Shown: positions 44,237 through 54,988 of the stretch, one piece after another
Numbering within the stretch: position 1 is the first letter of the stretch
How the letters are laid out: each line of letters begins with the position of its first letter
Source: Colletotrichum lupini
Lineage: Eukaryota > Ascomycota > Sordariomycetes > Glomerellales > Glomerellaceae
Reading direction: 5' to 3'
Assembly: GCF_023278565.1 (NCBI RefSeq)
Contig: NC_064672.1
Location: 744,001-808,000 of the forward strand
DNA length: 64,000 nucleotides
Made by a program: the position numbers and the translations under genes
The notes under the pieces: generated by a model
Databases searched by the model: none
The model's input: only the letters and a program-made list of their open reading frames with translations
What the model was told of the DNA's origin: nothing

Positions 44237-46774
44237 TCACGAAAGCCAAACGCCCCTCTCCTTCACAGGCGTAACCCGATGATTATCAAGCCCAAAATCC
44301 AATTTCGGAATCTCAATCTTGGGCGCCGCGTCAACGGGCTTCTGCGCCTTCTGCGTCTTCTTCGGGCTCGCGCTCCGCGACTCGGGCGGCGGCCCGTACC
44401 GCACATCCCTCGAATCCCACCCGTCCTCCGTCGCCGCCGCGACCCAGCACCGCAGCGCCTCGTGCACGCAGCCGTAAAACTTTTCTTTGCACAGCCGCAG
44501 ACTGCCGCCCAGCACCTTCTCCCACCCGGAAATCCGGAGGTCGTTGCGCAGGTTGTTGCGCTGCGCCGCCGTCGGCGTGCAGGCGATGATGGCGTTCATG
44601 AGGTCCAGGTGCGAGGCGAGGTAGTTCGTCGCGTCCCACTCCACGCCGCCGACGTAGGGGGCCGCCGGAACGGGGGGGCGCTCCGAGGGGAAGTGCCGAT
44701 GCATAAAGGCGTGCGGGTCTTGGAAGGAAGACGCGCCGTTTGTGATTGTGCCGAGCGGCGCGCCGCCCTTGGTCGACATCTCGGACGGCAGGGCAATGAC
44801 GTTGAGGTGGTGTAGAAAGATCCAAAAGACCTCCTTGGTGACGCTGACGACCTCCTTGTTCCAGACCGTGTACGGCCGGTCTTTGCGCATCTCCAGCACG
44901 AAGCCGAGCGGCCTCTCCTCTTCCTTGGGCTGGGGGTTGCGCAAGAAGGAGAGCACCTTTTGCGCGCGCGCAATGCGCTCCATGGGCGTGGCTGACTCAA
45001 TGTATGTAAATAACACTGACGTGATGATGTTGCGTGTAGTAAACTCGCTGGGACCCTTCTTCTCGGGGTCGAACAGCATATGGAGGAGCTTGGGAAACAA
45101 GTCCTCGTGAATGGAGTGGAGATATTGCAAGGCCAGCGCTGTGGTGCACAAAGCCTTCAAGCATAATAAGTTTTCGTGGAGAAGGGCATCGTCGTGTTCC
45201 TCTCTGTTGTTCCGTTAGTATTTGCAGTTTGCCGCCCTTGAAGAAATCACAGCCTACCTCCACTCAATAGCGAGAATGCGTTTCAAGAGGCCGACAATCT
45301 CCTCCATGCCGCCTTGCTTAATAAAGTCCTCGGTCCACGAGACCGTCTCGTTACGCAGAAGAAGCCGCAGCTTGTGCAGCTTCCCAACCTCGACCAACTC
45401 CGGCTTCTGCACTTTGCGCAGATACGAAACGTAGTCTCCCGGCCCCTGGCCGAACTTGATCTTAGAAAGAATGCCGTTGCTCCCCGTCGAGCTCGCCGAA
45501 ACGGGCCGCTCGCTCACCACACTCTCGGTAGACTTGCTCCGGAAATGACGACCGATGGAGGTATTCTCGCCCTTTGACTTTTTCGTCGGGGACGCGGGCT
45601 CCTTGGGGTCCTTTTTTCGCGACAGGGTGAAGCTCCTCCCGCGGGAGCGCTTGGATTGTGTCTCCTCTTTATCAGAGCCTCCAGTCGCCGCAGAGGTGGG
45701 CTCGGCAGTGGTGTCAGCGACGCCCGCCTGCTCTTTGGCCGCCATTTCCGCCCAGTCCTGTCGGATGAACTCCATCTTGATTGTATCTGCCAGGCTGCGC
45801 ATCTTGTAGCGCTGATTCTCGGGGATGTTGCGCCGATCGAGCATGGCCTCGAGGTGCTGGTCGATCGCTTTAGGGTCGATGGGCCTGTCGGCGGAATCCG
45901 AGGCCTTGGACTTCGTGCTAGACCCAGCGGCGGAAAAGGCTGTGAAGAGCTTGGGACGTTGGACCTTGCTTTTGATTCTCTCCGAAGCAGAAGGTTCGCG
46001 GCCGTCCATCTTTGGCCTGCTGCGTAGGTCCGATGTAGATTTGTGCTCGGAGATGGCGGTGGAGGGGTGGTATGACTTTGGTCTCTGCTTCTTGGACAGG
46101 TCGCTCGAGGCGTCGCTTCCATAACGTCCACTACCGGCGTCGAAAGACGCCTTTCCACGCAGCCCATTGCTCCCGAGGTCCTGACTGCAGAATTGTGCGT
46201 AGATGGGCGGCGCCGGACCACCCGTCATGTCGGCGCTCGACGTCGAGCTCGGGGGTGTGCGGTTCTCCTTGTCCTTAGCCTGGCGTCGCTCCTCCTCCTC
46301 CTTCGTGGTCTTGTTCAGGGACATGGTCGATCGGGGTCGAGACAGGAAGCCGGCCAGGTTCGTGCTCGATTTCGTCTTTTTGGGTTTCTCGGGGGAGACG
46401 TCGCGTGATTTTCGGGCCTCCTTGGCCAAGGACTTGAAGGACATGTTGCTAAAGGCGGACTTGGTCGGCGAGCGCGATCGGTCTCGGTTGCTGTCTGCTA
46501 CCGGTTGTTGTTTGCGGGGCGACGAGTGGTTGTTCAGCTCGCCGAGGGCCCCCAGACCTTCGGTGCGGATGGGAGGAGGAGGCGGCATCCTGCCCTCGAG
46601 CTGTGCGTAGGCGGCCGAGATGTGTTGGGCGGGCGTGGTGGTGACCTGGACGGAGGGCGGCGAGGTGAAGAGCGCAGAGCCCTCGGACTGGTTACGGCGG
46701 TGGATGAAGCTCTTGAGGACCGAAGACCTGGGGCGGCCTCCTCCATTGTTATCTCCTTCGGCGGCGGAGCCCAT
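44237..46774 (-). CDS. Formin-type GBD/FH3 regulatory-domain protein lacking FH1/FH2
   Basis: Protein of 827 residues; exon 1 is 46774-45258, the intron 45257-45204, and exon 2 45203-44237. The first 300 residues are basic, Ser/Pro-rich and probably disordered, with a proline run (RMPPPPPIRTEG) and many potential phosphosites. From about residue 300 the diaphanous GTPase-binding domain is visible: IDQHLEAMLDRRNIPENQRY and KMRSLADTIKMEFIRQ, later YVSYLRKVQKPELVEVGKLH and VSWTEDFIKQGGMEEIVGLL. The armadillo-like FH3 part continues across the intron (EEHDDALLHENLLCLKALC). The frame stops about 310 codons later with no Pro-rich FH1 and no FH2 actin-nucleating domain. Formins use this N-terminal module to bind Rho GTPases and for autoinhibition. 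A stand-alone copy could bind Rho or regulate a formin such as SepA/Bni1; that is inference. Confidence 0.87.
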
Positions 46775-47944
46775 TGTCGAGGAGAGGGGAAATGGGGGCG
46801 GGAAACAACACGGTTCGAGACAGGGTTGTTGCTGGTATGGATGGACGGGAAAACAATGCTATCCCCCCTCCTTCGTGTGGAATGCTGGGCGGGAATACTG
46901 AAGCTTGCTCTGAAGAAGAATGAAGAAGAGACGGCCAGAATAACGGGAGGGGCGGGTGATGTAATTCCAATGCTTGGTGGATGTTGGATAAAGGCGAGAG
47001 GAACCCCGACAGCTATACGGAATTGTGTCTCTTCCTGCTCACACCATGTTTGAGAGACTTGGTGACGACGGAAAGAAAAAAAAAAAAAAAGGGCGGCAAA
47101 TGCAAAGCTGGGGAGGGGAGATGGCTCAACGCCAGGCTACGTCCCGAGATTGCAATTGTTTTTCTGTTTCTGGTCGTCGTTGTGCAATAAGAAAGATTGA
47201 TTGGGGGGATTGGGACGGGACTGGATGGGATGGTCGTGTCGGTGAGCTGAAGGGCGGTAGTACTGGGCACCCACGAAGGAGCGGTCGTGGGGATTGTTTA
47301 CGCTAGCGCTGTTGTCTGGGTGACCACGGCGGGCGGGTCTGTTCCCCGTTGCGCTGCTCCCCTCGTATCTTATCGCGGCCCAGCCTAACGCGCCTGCAGC
47401 TCGGGGGGGTCTGCCAGTCTCGTCACTGGTTTTTTTGGAGGGTGCGGGGCGGGCCGGTAGAAGTGGAGCCCTACTCCGGTCGACTCGGTCATTGTGCGGA
47501 GACTCGGTTTGCTGTGCAACGGCCATGGTGTACCTCATTTGTTGAACTAAAGCTCACATCTAATTGTGCAATCTCAAACACCGTCTGAGGAAGACACTAT
47601 TTACCTTGGTTGTGTAATTTCGAGTTGGCCACCTCCACATCGTCTGCGCAGCTGGCTTACATCTAGACATTCTCCTGTTCCGCGCTCCAAAGCTCGAATC
47701 CTCTCATAAGGTTGTAAGCATGATAGGTAGGTATATTGGCACTCGCACCCCATTCTGCAAAGCTCAAACCCTCGTCTATCGAACGCTCTTGTCTACCAAA
47801 TACCGTCCGGTCTTCCTCTATGTGCCGTACCCTCCAACGCCCCCCAGACCTGTATCCCAATGGCCCTGATCATGAATCCCCCACGGATGCGCCCAAAGCC
47901 GTCTCTGAGAAGAGCAAAAAGAAAAAGCGCACAACCACAATACT
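46775..47944. other. Intergenic region upstream of GBD/FH3 gene
   Basis: A 1.17-kb spacer between the GBD/FH3 start and the Apd1-like stop; both genes are on the minus strand. It contains an A15 run near 47073. No further feature is supported. Confidence 0.45.
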
Positions 47945-49105
47945 TCACCAGCTCATTATCCCCTTGGCCCTATCAAATCCACCCCTCAACTGCGTCTCAG
48001 GCTTCACAACCTTGCCCTGCAAAACCGTATACTTTACCAAATTCTCGCAATCCTCAGGCTTGATCCGCGCAAGCCAGATACACTGCGCGGCACCCACATC
48101 CTCCGTCTCCGGCAGCGCGGCCGCCGTCCTCGCCTCGGGCACCAACTCCCCTCCCTCCCTGACGCGCTCCGCCTCGTCCAGCCCAAAGGCGTCGGGCCGG
48201 CGGTACACCATCACGTTGGCGCTGTACTTGTGCCCGCCGACGTGCGAGATAAAGTAGATCCCCACCCCGCCGGGCCTCTCGTCGTCCATGTCGCGGAAGA
48301 GCCCCAGGGGCCGGAGGTGGCGCTCCAGCTCCTTGCGCAGCAGCGGCGCGGACTGTCCGCAGCGGGCGTCGCGCGTCTTTTGCGAGCAGAGGAGGATCAG
48401 CGCGCTGTGCGGGCACGGGCGGCGGGAGATCTCGGGGGGTATGCTCGGCGCGGCCGCGCTCGCGTCGGTGCCGTTGCCGTTTGTCGATGCTACGGGGACG
48501 GAGGTCGGAAGGGCGAGCGGCGCGAGCGGGGAGGTGTTCGTCGGCGCCTTGTCTACGAACTCGGTAATGAGCTCCGGCACGCTTTTCGGGGTGACGTGGT
48601 CGATGATGACGAAAGCCGGGAGGAGGAGGACGGTCGTGGGTTCGGTGTAATCGCTCGAGTGGTTCGGTGTGGGGATGTTGGAGGCCGAGAGCATGAGTTT
48701 CTGTTTCGTCGCACCTTCGTTAGCGAAAACCTATCCCCTTCCTTCGTCGTCGTCTTCTTCTCGGAGCTCAGAGCTACTTACCCCATTACTCGGCGCCGCA
48801 GCCCTCCCGATAGCCTCCATCACGCTCCCCTTCTCGTCCGCAACGTCCCTCACCCAATCGCTCTTCCCCGTCGCCACGAGCGCGTGCGTGCTCCACCCCT
48901 TGACCATGCCATATAGCTCGTCGCCCTCGTCAATCTTGAAGCCCTTGGGGTACTTGACGTGGCAGCTCTCGCAGTCGTGCTCGCAGTCCTCGCCGTCGAC
49001 GGCCGGGTCCGTCTTGGGGAAGAGGTCGAGGGCCGATACGCCGTGGGCGGTGCCCAGGGCGAACTTTTTGGCGCCCGTGACGAAGGACTTGAATGCGGAC
49101 GTCAT
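47945..49105 (-). CDS. Apd1-like thioredoxin-fold [2Fe-2S] protein (sucrase/ferredoxin-like family)
   Basis: Protein of 369 residues; exon 1 is 49105-48782, the intron 48781-48731, and exon 2 48730-47945. The C-terminal thioredoxin-like ferredoxin domain has the ligand set described for yeast Apd1: CSQKTRDARC (Cys223 and Cys232, nine apart) and HVGGHKYSANVMVY (His271 and His275). This fits a bis-His/bis-Cys 2Fe-2S cluster. An N-terminal Cys group (CEHDCESC, residues 41-48) is also family-typical. Residues 170-200 are a Pro/Ser/Thr-rich linker. Apd1 relatives are cytosolic and linked to redox or metal/drug tolerance in yeast; no natural electron partner can be read here. The start is set at MTSAFKSF, although the frame is open further upstream. 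Confidence 0.9.
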
Positions 49106-50355
49106 GGTTGCCTTCTTGTTCGGTGCTCCTCTAAAAACAAATTGAGAAGCGATTGCGGGAAAGCAAGGGCGAAATATGAATGCGACTCTCCTACACCGTA
49201 GTAGAAAGAAAGGAAACGAGGAGAATTGTAGCTTTGGAGGGGTGGAAGTCGTCTGGAGAAGAGGGGCAAGGTCTACAACTAAAGGGCTGAAGACCGGTTC
49301 GGAAAGGAAAGCAATACGGAGTACACGGAGTAGAGTCGTTCGGCCCACCCGTCGGAAAGGTGGCGGGATGTGGGGTATTTGGAGTTTGGCTCCTTTTTTT
49401 TTTTTCCCCCTCGGACCTAACAAAGGTGTGGGAAACAATGACGAGGTGGTCAGGAATCGGGAATGGAATGTTGGAGGGGAGAAAAGGTGGGATTCAGGAC
49501 GGCAACACTCAACCGGCGCGCCGCAAGCTCCGTGGGCCGAAAACTGAACCAATACAGTCTCTCGTTAAAGACCAAAATGTCAAAAGCTGACCAACAAGGC
49601 ACCCGCCCTTTGCTGGAGTTATATCCCCCAGTCTCCGCCGTGGTCCCGCGCGCGTCCTTATTAATGTACAAAATTGTAACCCTACAAAAGCGACGCAGTG
49701 ATTTGCTTGCCTTCCCCAACGAGTGCTCGTATCACCGAGATTCCCCCCTCGCTCGGCCTCGCCAAAGGCACGGGTCCGCGGACAATACGCAGTACGTCCT
49801 GAAAACTCCGGCCGGCAGCGGCACGGAATAGCCGGTTCGACAAAAAGCCACGCGTGCGAATTTTTGTCTCGAATACCTAACCTAGCGTCACCGTGGAGGG
49901 GGAAAAGGGAGGGGAGGGGGGCCTTTTGAGTTATCAGATCCTGCGGCCTCCCACACCTCCCAGCAAGGTACCTTGATCCGTACCGGCCGGACGGAGATAA
50001 GAGATGCGGCGGTCAACATTGTAATCGCCGTCATTGGCTGCGCATTTGCCCCAGTCCCGCGAATCCACTCCAACGTTCAGACGAAGCATCCGTATCCGTA
50101 CACTCTTAGGTTCTCCGTACAGAGCACTCTGTGAGGTAAGACGCAGAAATTGGGCCGGCGCTGATTCGCAAAGACACAAAAAATGGGAATCCATATTGAA
50201 ACTATTAAAACGCTGTCTATACGTACCGTACGGTACCCTTTGATTGGAATCACCTTGCGCCCAACCCCCCCGTCTCCACAACTCCAACATCTCGCTTTCT
50301 CTTTCTCTCTCAGAGCTTATTGCGTCTGTTGCTTTGCGTCTCTGTTCTTGTAACA
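49106..50355. other. Intergenic region, Apd1-like / acyltransferase
   Basis: A 1.25-kb spacer serving as upstream DNA of the Apd1-like gene and downstream DNA of the acyltransferase. T11 and short purine runs occur near 49390 and 49900. No gene is supported. Confidence 0.45.
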
Positions 50356-52746
50356 TCATGTGTTCTTCTTGCGCGCCTCGTTGTACTCCTCATCCTCGCT
50401 CTCGTCCGCGCCCAGCTCCATCTTGTGATCCCCGCTCTTTCTCCGACGAAGCTTCATCGCCTCGCGAATCTTTTTGCTAGCCTCGTCAAACCCACCCGCA
50501 GAGTCCAGAGTCGTGAACCCGCTGATGTGGAACCCGCCCGACCCGAGCCCGCCTCCGCTGCTGCTGCTCCGACTCCGAGACCGGGAAGGTGGCCGCGTGG
50601 AGAAGATGCCGACGCCGCCAATGTTGCTGTACGATTCGTTGCGGGGCATCGCGCGGCTCGACTGCTGGGTTTGTCTTCTAGAGATGGACGGCGGCGTCGC
50701 GGCATCATAGGCGCTGGATGCGTCACTATCGCGGCGCGCCGGCGGTGTGCGCGGTCGGGAGTATCCGTCGGCCTTGTACGGGTCTGCCACTAGACGGGTC
50801 TTCTCGAAGTCGGGGAACATCTCGGGTCCAAGCGTGTTGATGAGATCCGTCACTTGGGAGCTAAGGTCAACGCGCTTCGCACGCAGCTGCTGGATGTTGT
50901 AGCTTGAGGCGGGGTTCAGACAGAGGACCAAAGGCCTCAGAGACTTGAAGATGTCCATGCCAACCTCGCCAAACCGCAGCGCAGCAAATGTAATACCCAC
51001 CATGAGGGGCCACATGACCAAGTATGTCGTCCACCAGGGTACCCATTCAGGAACGCGACCCCAGAGATGATCCTGCCAGACCTTGTAGGTGACAATGGCC
51101 GAGTAAAAGTGGTATAGAGTCGGGGCGAGGAAGATGGCGACCAAAAGTTTCCATGTAGCCATAACGTCGCGTCCCTGAACCTTTACCGTCGAGCCAGCCA
51201 AAGCCTGCTTCGCCTTACGAACGCTAATGGCCTTGGATGCGGCGAAAACAGGGGCGAAGAGAATAAGACCGGGCAGTACGCCGATAAGCAGAACAAGGAG
51301 CTTGGCAACGCGGTAGAACAACAGGAAGATGACCTTGGGGATGGACATCTTGCCGTACTGGACCTGGTGGTCGCGCAGGTTGACGTAGCGTAGCTCCTTG
51401 TTGTATTGCTTGACAGACTTAATCACATGGACGACCCGGGCGTCATCCTTGTACTTTTCGTAGCCCATGGCGAGTCTGCGGTTTAGTTCAATGACGACAG
51501 GCAGAGGCAGCTTCTTTCCGGTGGGGTTATACAGACGTCGAGCAGCTTGAAGCATCATCAGGGTATCGTAGTCGGGGGTAGAGACGGTGACGGCGCTCAA
51601 AGCCTGGTATACGCTGTCGAGGAGCTGGCCGATGGCCTCGCGTCTCTGGTTGTTCTTGTACATCTCGACCAAGTGCCGGGGAACTTCGAAAGGAGGACCG
51701 AACTCGACGACGGCGCGACTGCGGAACTTGTGGGCGTGGAAATAGTTCATGCCAACGGGCACAATCGTCAGACCACAGTCGGGGGACTCGGCGAGGGCGC
51801 CAAGTGCCATAATGGCAACACCGGCCTTCAGGGGAAGCAGCTCAGTGCGGTCATGGCTACCTCCCTCGGGGAAGATGCCTACGCAGCCACCTGACCTCAG
51901 ACGGTCAAAGACGGCCTCGTACACCTTGGTCTGATCGATGTGCGGGGCGAGCTTGTACTTGGTTCCCTTAAAGCCGGGGCTGCATCCCTTGAGGTCCTTG
52001 TTGATGAAGTTGCCATTCTCGTCAATATCATCGCGTCCGGTAAGCTGCTCAAGCGACAGCTTGCCCTTGAACGGGCGCTTTATGCGAATTTCCTCGGGTC
52101 CGATAATCTGTGCAATGTCGATGCTGGCGCCGGTCTGCTTCTTGGCAGAGGGCAAGAACAGCATGCCGTGTACCTCGCCCTCTCCTTGGCCAAACTTGGT
52201 GCCAACGCCGCGGATGAGTGTAGGATCGTTGATAGGGTCGGGCAGATAGATGACGCCGGCGCCGGGCTTGGCAGCGTCTTGGGCGCGTCCGACGGGGACG
52301 GAGCCGACCTGACGCGAACCCCAGCCGATGAAGCCATGGACAGACTTTTGCGCAATGAGGAGGGAGACTCGACGACCGGCCTCGTGTCGGAGGGTGCGCT
52401 GGAGGATGAGAGCATCGACGAACTGTGTGCAGAGATTGCAGGCGTTAGCATGTGACAATGACAGGGGGGCTTTGCTTCGACAAGGGGGGTGAGGAAGGAA
52501 AAAAAAGACAAGAAAACTGACCTGGTTGGCGTGCGGAGCGGCGACGAAGAGAACAGGACCCGACTTGGGGACTTTCCAGGAGCCACGAGGGTGAACCTCG
52601 CGGAAGAAGAGGTCGACCAGCACGCCCAAGACCCAGAGGAAGAGGTCATACTTCCAGTTGACCATGGGGTATAGCTCCTTGGGAGGGGTCGGGTTGGAGC
52701 CGCTCTGGGGCGGCGCGGCGACGGCCGTTCCAGCGTGGTCAGGCAT
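50356..52746 (-). CDS. Glycerol-3-phosphate / dihydroxyacetone-phosphate acyltransferase (Gat1/Sct1-like)
   Basis: ER membrane enzyme for the first acylation step of glycerolipid synthesis. It has 763 residues; exon 1 is 52746-52522, the intron 52521-52423 (99 bp), and exon 2 52422-50356. Acyltransferase motif I is PHANQFVDAL with His72 and Asp78, interrupted by the intron between Gln75 and Phe76. Motif III is GIFPEGGSHDRTELLPLKAG, and motif IV is IVPVGMNYFHAHKFRS. Two to four hydrophobic segments follow (VIFLLFYRVAKLLVLLIGVL; WTTYLVMWPLMVGITFAAL). The last 130 residues are Ser/Arg-rich and end in an acidic patch (GADESEDEEYNEA), as in yeast Gat1/Sct1, whose tails are phosphorylated. The intron length is a multiple of three and contains no stop, so it is open in frame. 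Confidence 0.93.
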   Translation of the reverse strand: MPDHAGTAVAAPPQSGSNPTPPKELYPMVNWKYDLFLWVLGVLVDLFFREVHPRGSWKVPKSGPVLFVAAPHANQVSFLVFFFLPHPPCRSKAPLSLSHANACNLCTQFVDALILQRTLRHEAGRRVSLLIAQKSVHGFIGWGSRQVGSVPVGRAQDAAKPGAGVIYLPDPINDPTLIRGVGTKFGQGEGEVHGMLFLPSAKKQTGASIDIAQIIGPEEIRIKRPFKGKLSLEQLTGRDDIDENGNFINKDLKGCSPGFKGTKYKLAPHIDQTKVYEAVFDRLRSGGCVGIFPEGGSHDRTELLPLKAGVAIMALGALAESPDCGLTIVPVGMNYFHAHKFRSRAVVEFGPPFEVPRHLVEMYKNNQRREAIGQLLDSVYQALSAVTVSTPDYDTLMMLQAARRLYNPTGKKLPLPVVIELNRRLAMGYEKYKDDARVVHVIKSVKQYNKELRYVNLRDHQVQYGKMSIPKVIFLLFYRVAKLLVLLIGVLPGLILFAPVFAASKAISVRKAKQALAGSTVKVQGRDVMATWKLLVAIFLAPTLYHFYSAIVTYKVWQDHLWGRVPEWVPWWTTYLVMWPLMVGITFAALRFGEVGMDIFKSLRPLVLCLNPASSYNIQQLRAKRVDLSSQVTDLINTLGPEMFPDFEKTRLVADPYKADGYSRPRTPPARRDSDASSAYDAATPPSISRRQTQQSSRAMPRNESYSNIGGVGIFSTRPPSRSRSRSSSSGGGLGSGGFHISGFTTLDSAGGFDEASKKIREAMKLRRRKSGDHKMELGADESEDEEYNEARKKNT

Positions 52747-53787
52747 GGCGGCGAGAAGTCGATATGCGATATCAGAGTAGGACGAAGTGTTTTCGGAATG
52801 GAGTGAGGTGAGAAAGGTCTCTTGGTGAAAATCTCGCCAACTATTGCGCCACTCCCTTAGACTTTCATCCTCGGTGGTGGTGTGTGGTGTGGAACCTTCG
52901 GGTGCAGCAGGGCGGCAGTAGCGATAAGAGGGCTACCTTGGGCGGAGCGAGCTTCGGTTTCGTGCGCTGGCATTCACGAGCTGCCAGATGGGTTTGGTGA
53001 TGGGAGGAAGCGAACGACAGAGTAGAATTGTGCTTAGAGGCAATTGGTAAGGCGCGCCTGCTCTGGTGGTGGTGGTGCGACTGGCGACAGCAGTGTGAGA
53101 GAAGAAAGCCGCTGACAACGACTGCGAGATGTGAGGTGACCAAAAATTGGGAGGGATGTATTTCTGGAGAGCCCGGGCGAAAGAGAGAGAGCAGGGCAGC
53201 AGGGGAATGGGAGTGGTATGCGCCTGTGGAGGCCGGGGGTGGTTCCCCACTACGTCGGCCAAGCCCGCGATATCATCCAGTCTTAGGTTGTCCCCAGACG
53301 CCCCTCTTCTTTTTTCCCTTCCGGTGCGATATTCCACTTTTGACTTCTCCTTTCTTTCTTCTTGGTTCTTTGCTATACGCTCTGCTGCTCTGCAACCGGC
53401 CAAGGGAATAGGAAGCGTCTACCCACTTGTATCAACGTACGATTCCCCAGCCGTGGTGCGATGGGGGGATCTCTGGTATCCAGCAAAGATTAGATCGTTA
53501 GGTTGTTTAACCTATTCGGCGCCAGAATGCGGGGGGTAGCTGAGCTGCAGACAACCGACTACTAAAGAAAGCTCAGGGCGTACAGTGGCACAAGACCTGG
53601 CAGGATGAAGAAAACCAGAAGCTGGGACGCTATCTTACGTCAAGAGAGGCGAATTTGGAGTAAACGGGTCAGGGCAGCTAATTATCTCTCTGCCGTACCT
53701 CCAAGGCGACCTGACCCCTCACCTCAACCGGTTGGCTCTCCTGCATTTTGTTGGGAAACGTCGCAGACCTCATGATGGAGGAGGGGA

Positions 53788-53811
53788 AGGGGGGGGGGGG
53801 GGGGGGGGGGG
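53788..53811. repeat. G24 homopolymer
   Basis: Twenty-four consecutive G residues, preceded by a G/A-rich stretch, in gene-free DNA. The exact length is likely to be affected by sequencing error. Confidence 0.8.
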
Positions 53812-54911
53812 CGATATTCAACAACTCGTGCTCTCAGTTCCCGCAAAAAGGCACCTTTTCCCATCGCAACCTATCGGTAATGGTTTCATGGGGAAAGGCT
53901 TCCGTATGTCCGTCCGAGAAGCCCGGCTTCGGCTGCGGTCAACCTCGGGGACGAGCAATGCGATTCCGACTTAACATCGTCGTATGCCGTAGCACCCCCG
54001 CCGTGGCCCGGGAATGAGATTTCAACGGCCCTGCAGCTGATGTCTGTCAAGTCTGTCCGTACCTACGTTGTCGTGCTTGTGACACTTTGTCTGGGCTGCT
54101 TCGTTTTCTGACGCGCTGCGATGTGCACTTTGCAGCTCGTTCGGCGCTAGAACCTGCATCAGTGCTGAAGATGCCGTGGGATCATGATTACCTTAGTACC
54201 TTACCTAGCACTCCCGGGTGCCTACGTCAGAGCTGTGCTTACATGGTCTGAGGTCTAGAGCAGATCGCGTGCGGCTAACAGCCAGCTGGCGTTGCATTTA
54301 GACCAGGGTGGGGTCCCTTGGAGTTTAAGGCTGAGACGGTCCTAGTAGACGTTCCCCTTCTTAGTCGTCAATCGCTCACTTTTGAGGTCGTGATTCTCAA
54401 TTGCGTTTGGTTCAAAGCCTCTTTGGGAGCTCTCACCTCAGATAGGGGATGAGGACCATGGGACTATTTGTGAAGACAATGTCGAAATAGAGCGGCAAAA
54501 GATTTGTTATTGAGTGTGTCATACTTGAGCGTAGGTCACTGCAGTACGTCAATGAGCATCTCATCCTGCCTTCTCTGCGTTAGTAGATATATGTGACAAA
54601 GGGAATTCGTTATATTCCAGTTGACATGAAGGCTGCATACGTTAAGCAGACAAGCTCATCAGGACAATCTAGAACAGTTTCAGACTGTAGTAGAAGAGCT
54701 CCTCTAACATGATGGAAGTCTACATGGAAAGGGGGGTACTTCGAATGGGAGAAAGACTACTCTCAAAGCCTCTTGCTACTTTAAAGCTTAGTAGAGATGG
54801 CAGTGGTTAAATGACCAAGAGCCCAAATCTACTTCTAAGTAAGATGGATCGATTATAATCGCAATCAAGCACTAAGAGAAAGGGCGAAAAAAATGGTAAT
54901 GTAGTTGAGAG

Positions 54912-54988
54912 GCCCGCTTTGAACCTGCGCCCCCCACCATCGAGGTATTTCTTAGGATTTCTCCAAACCACCAGACCAAATGTGTGAC
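54912..54988 (-). pseudogene. tRNA-like fragment, possibly a degraded tRNA-Ser
   Basis: The minus strand contains TTTGGTCTGGTGGTTTGGA, resembling the D-arm/A box of fungal tRNA-Ser. Further on are AAATCCTAAGAAAT at the anticodon-arm position and GGGCGCAGGTTCAAAG at the variable-arm/T-arm position (B box GGTTCAA). The 3' half of the T stem and the acceptor stem do not pair with the 5' side, so a functional cloverleaf cannot be drawn. It could be a decayed tRNA or SINE-type remnant, or chance. Confidence 0.28.
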
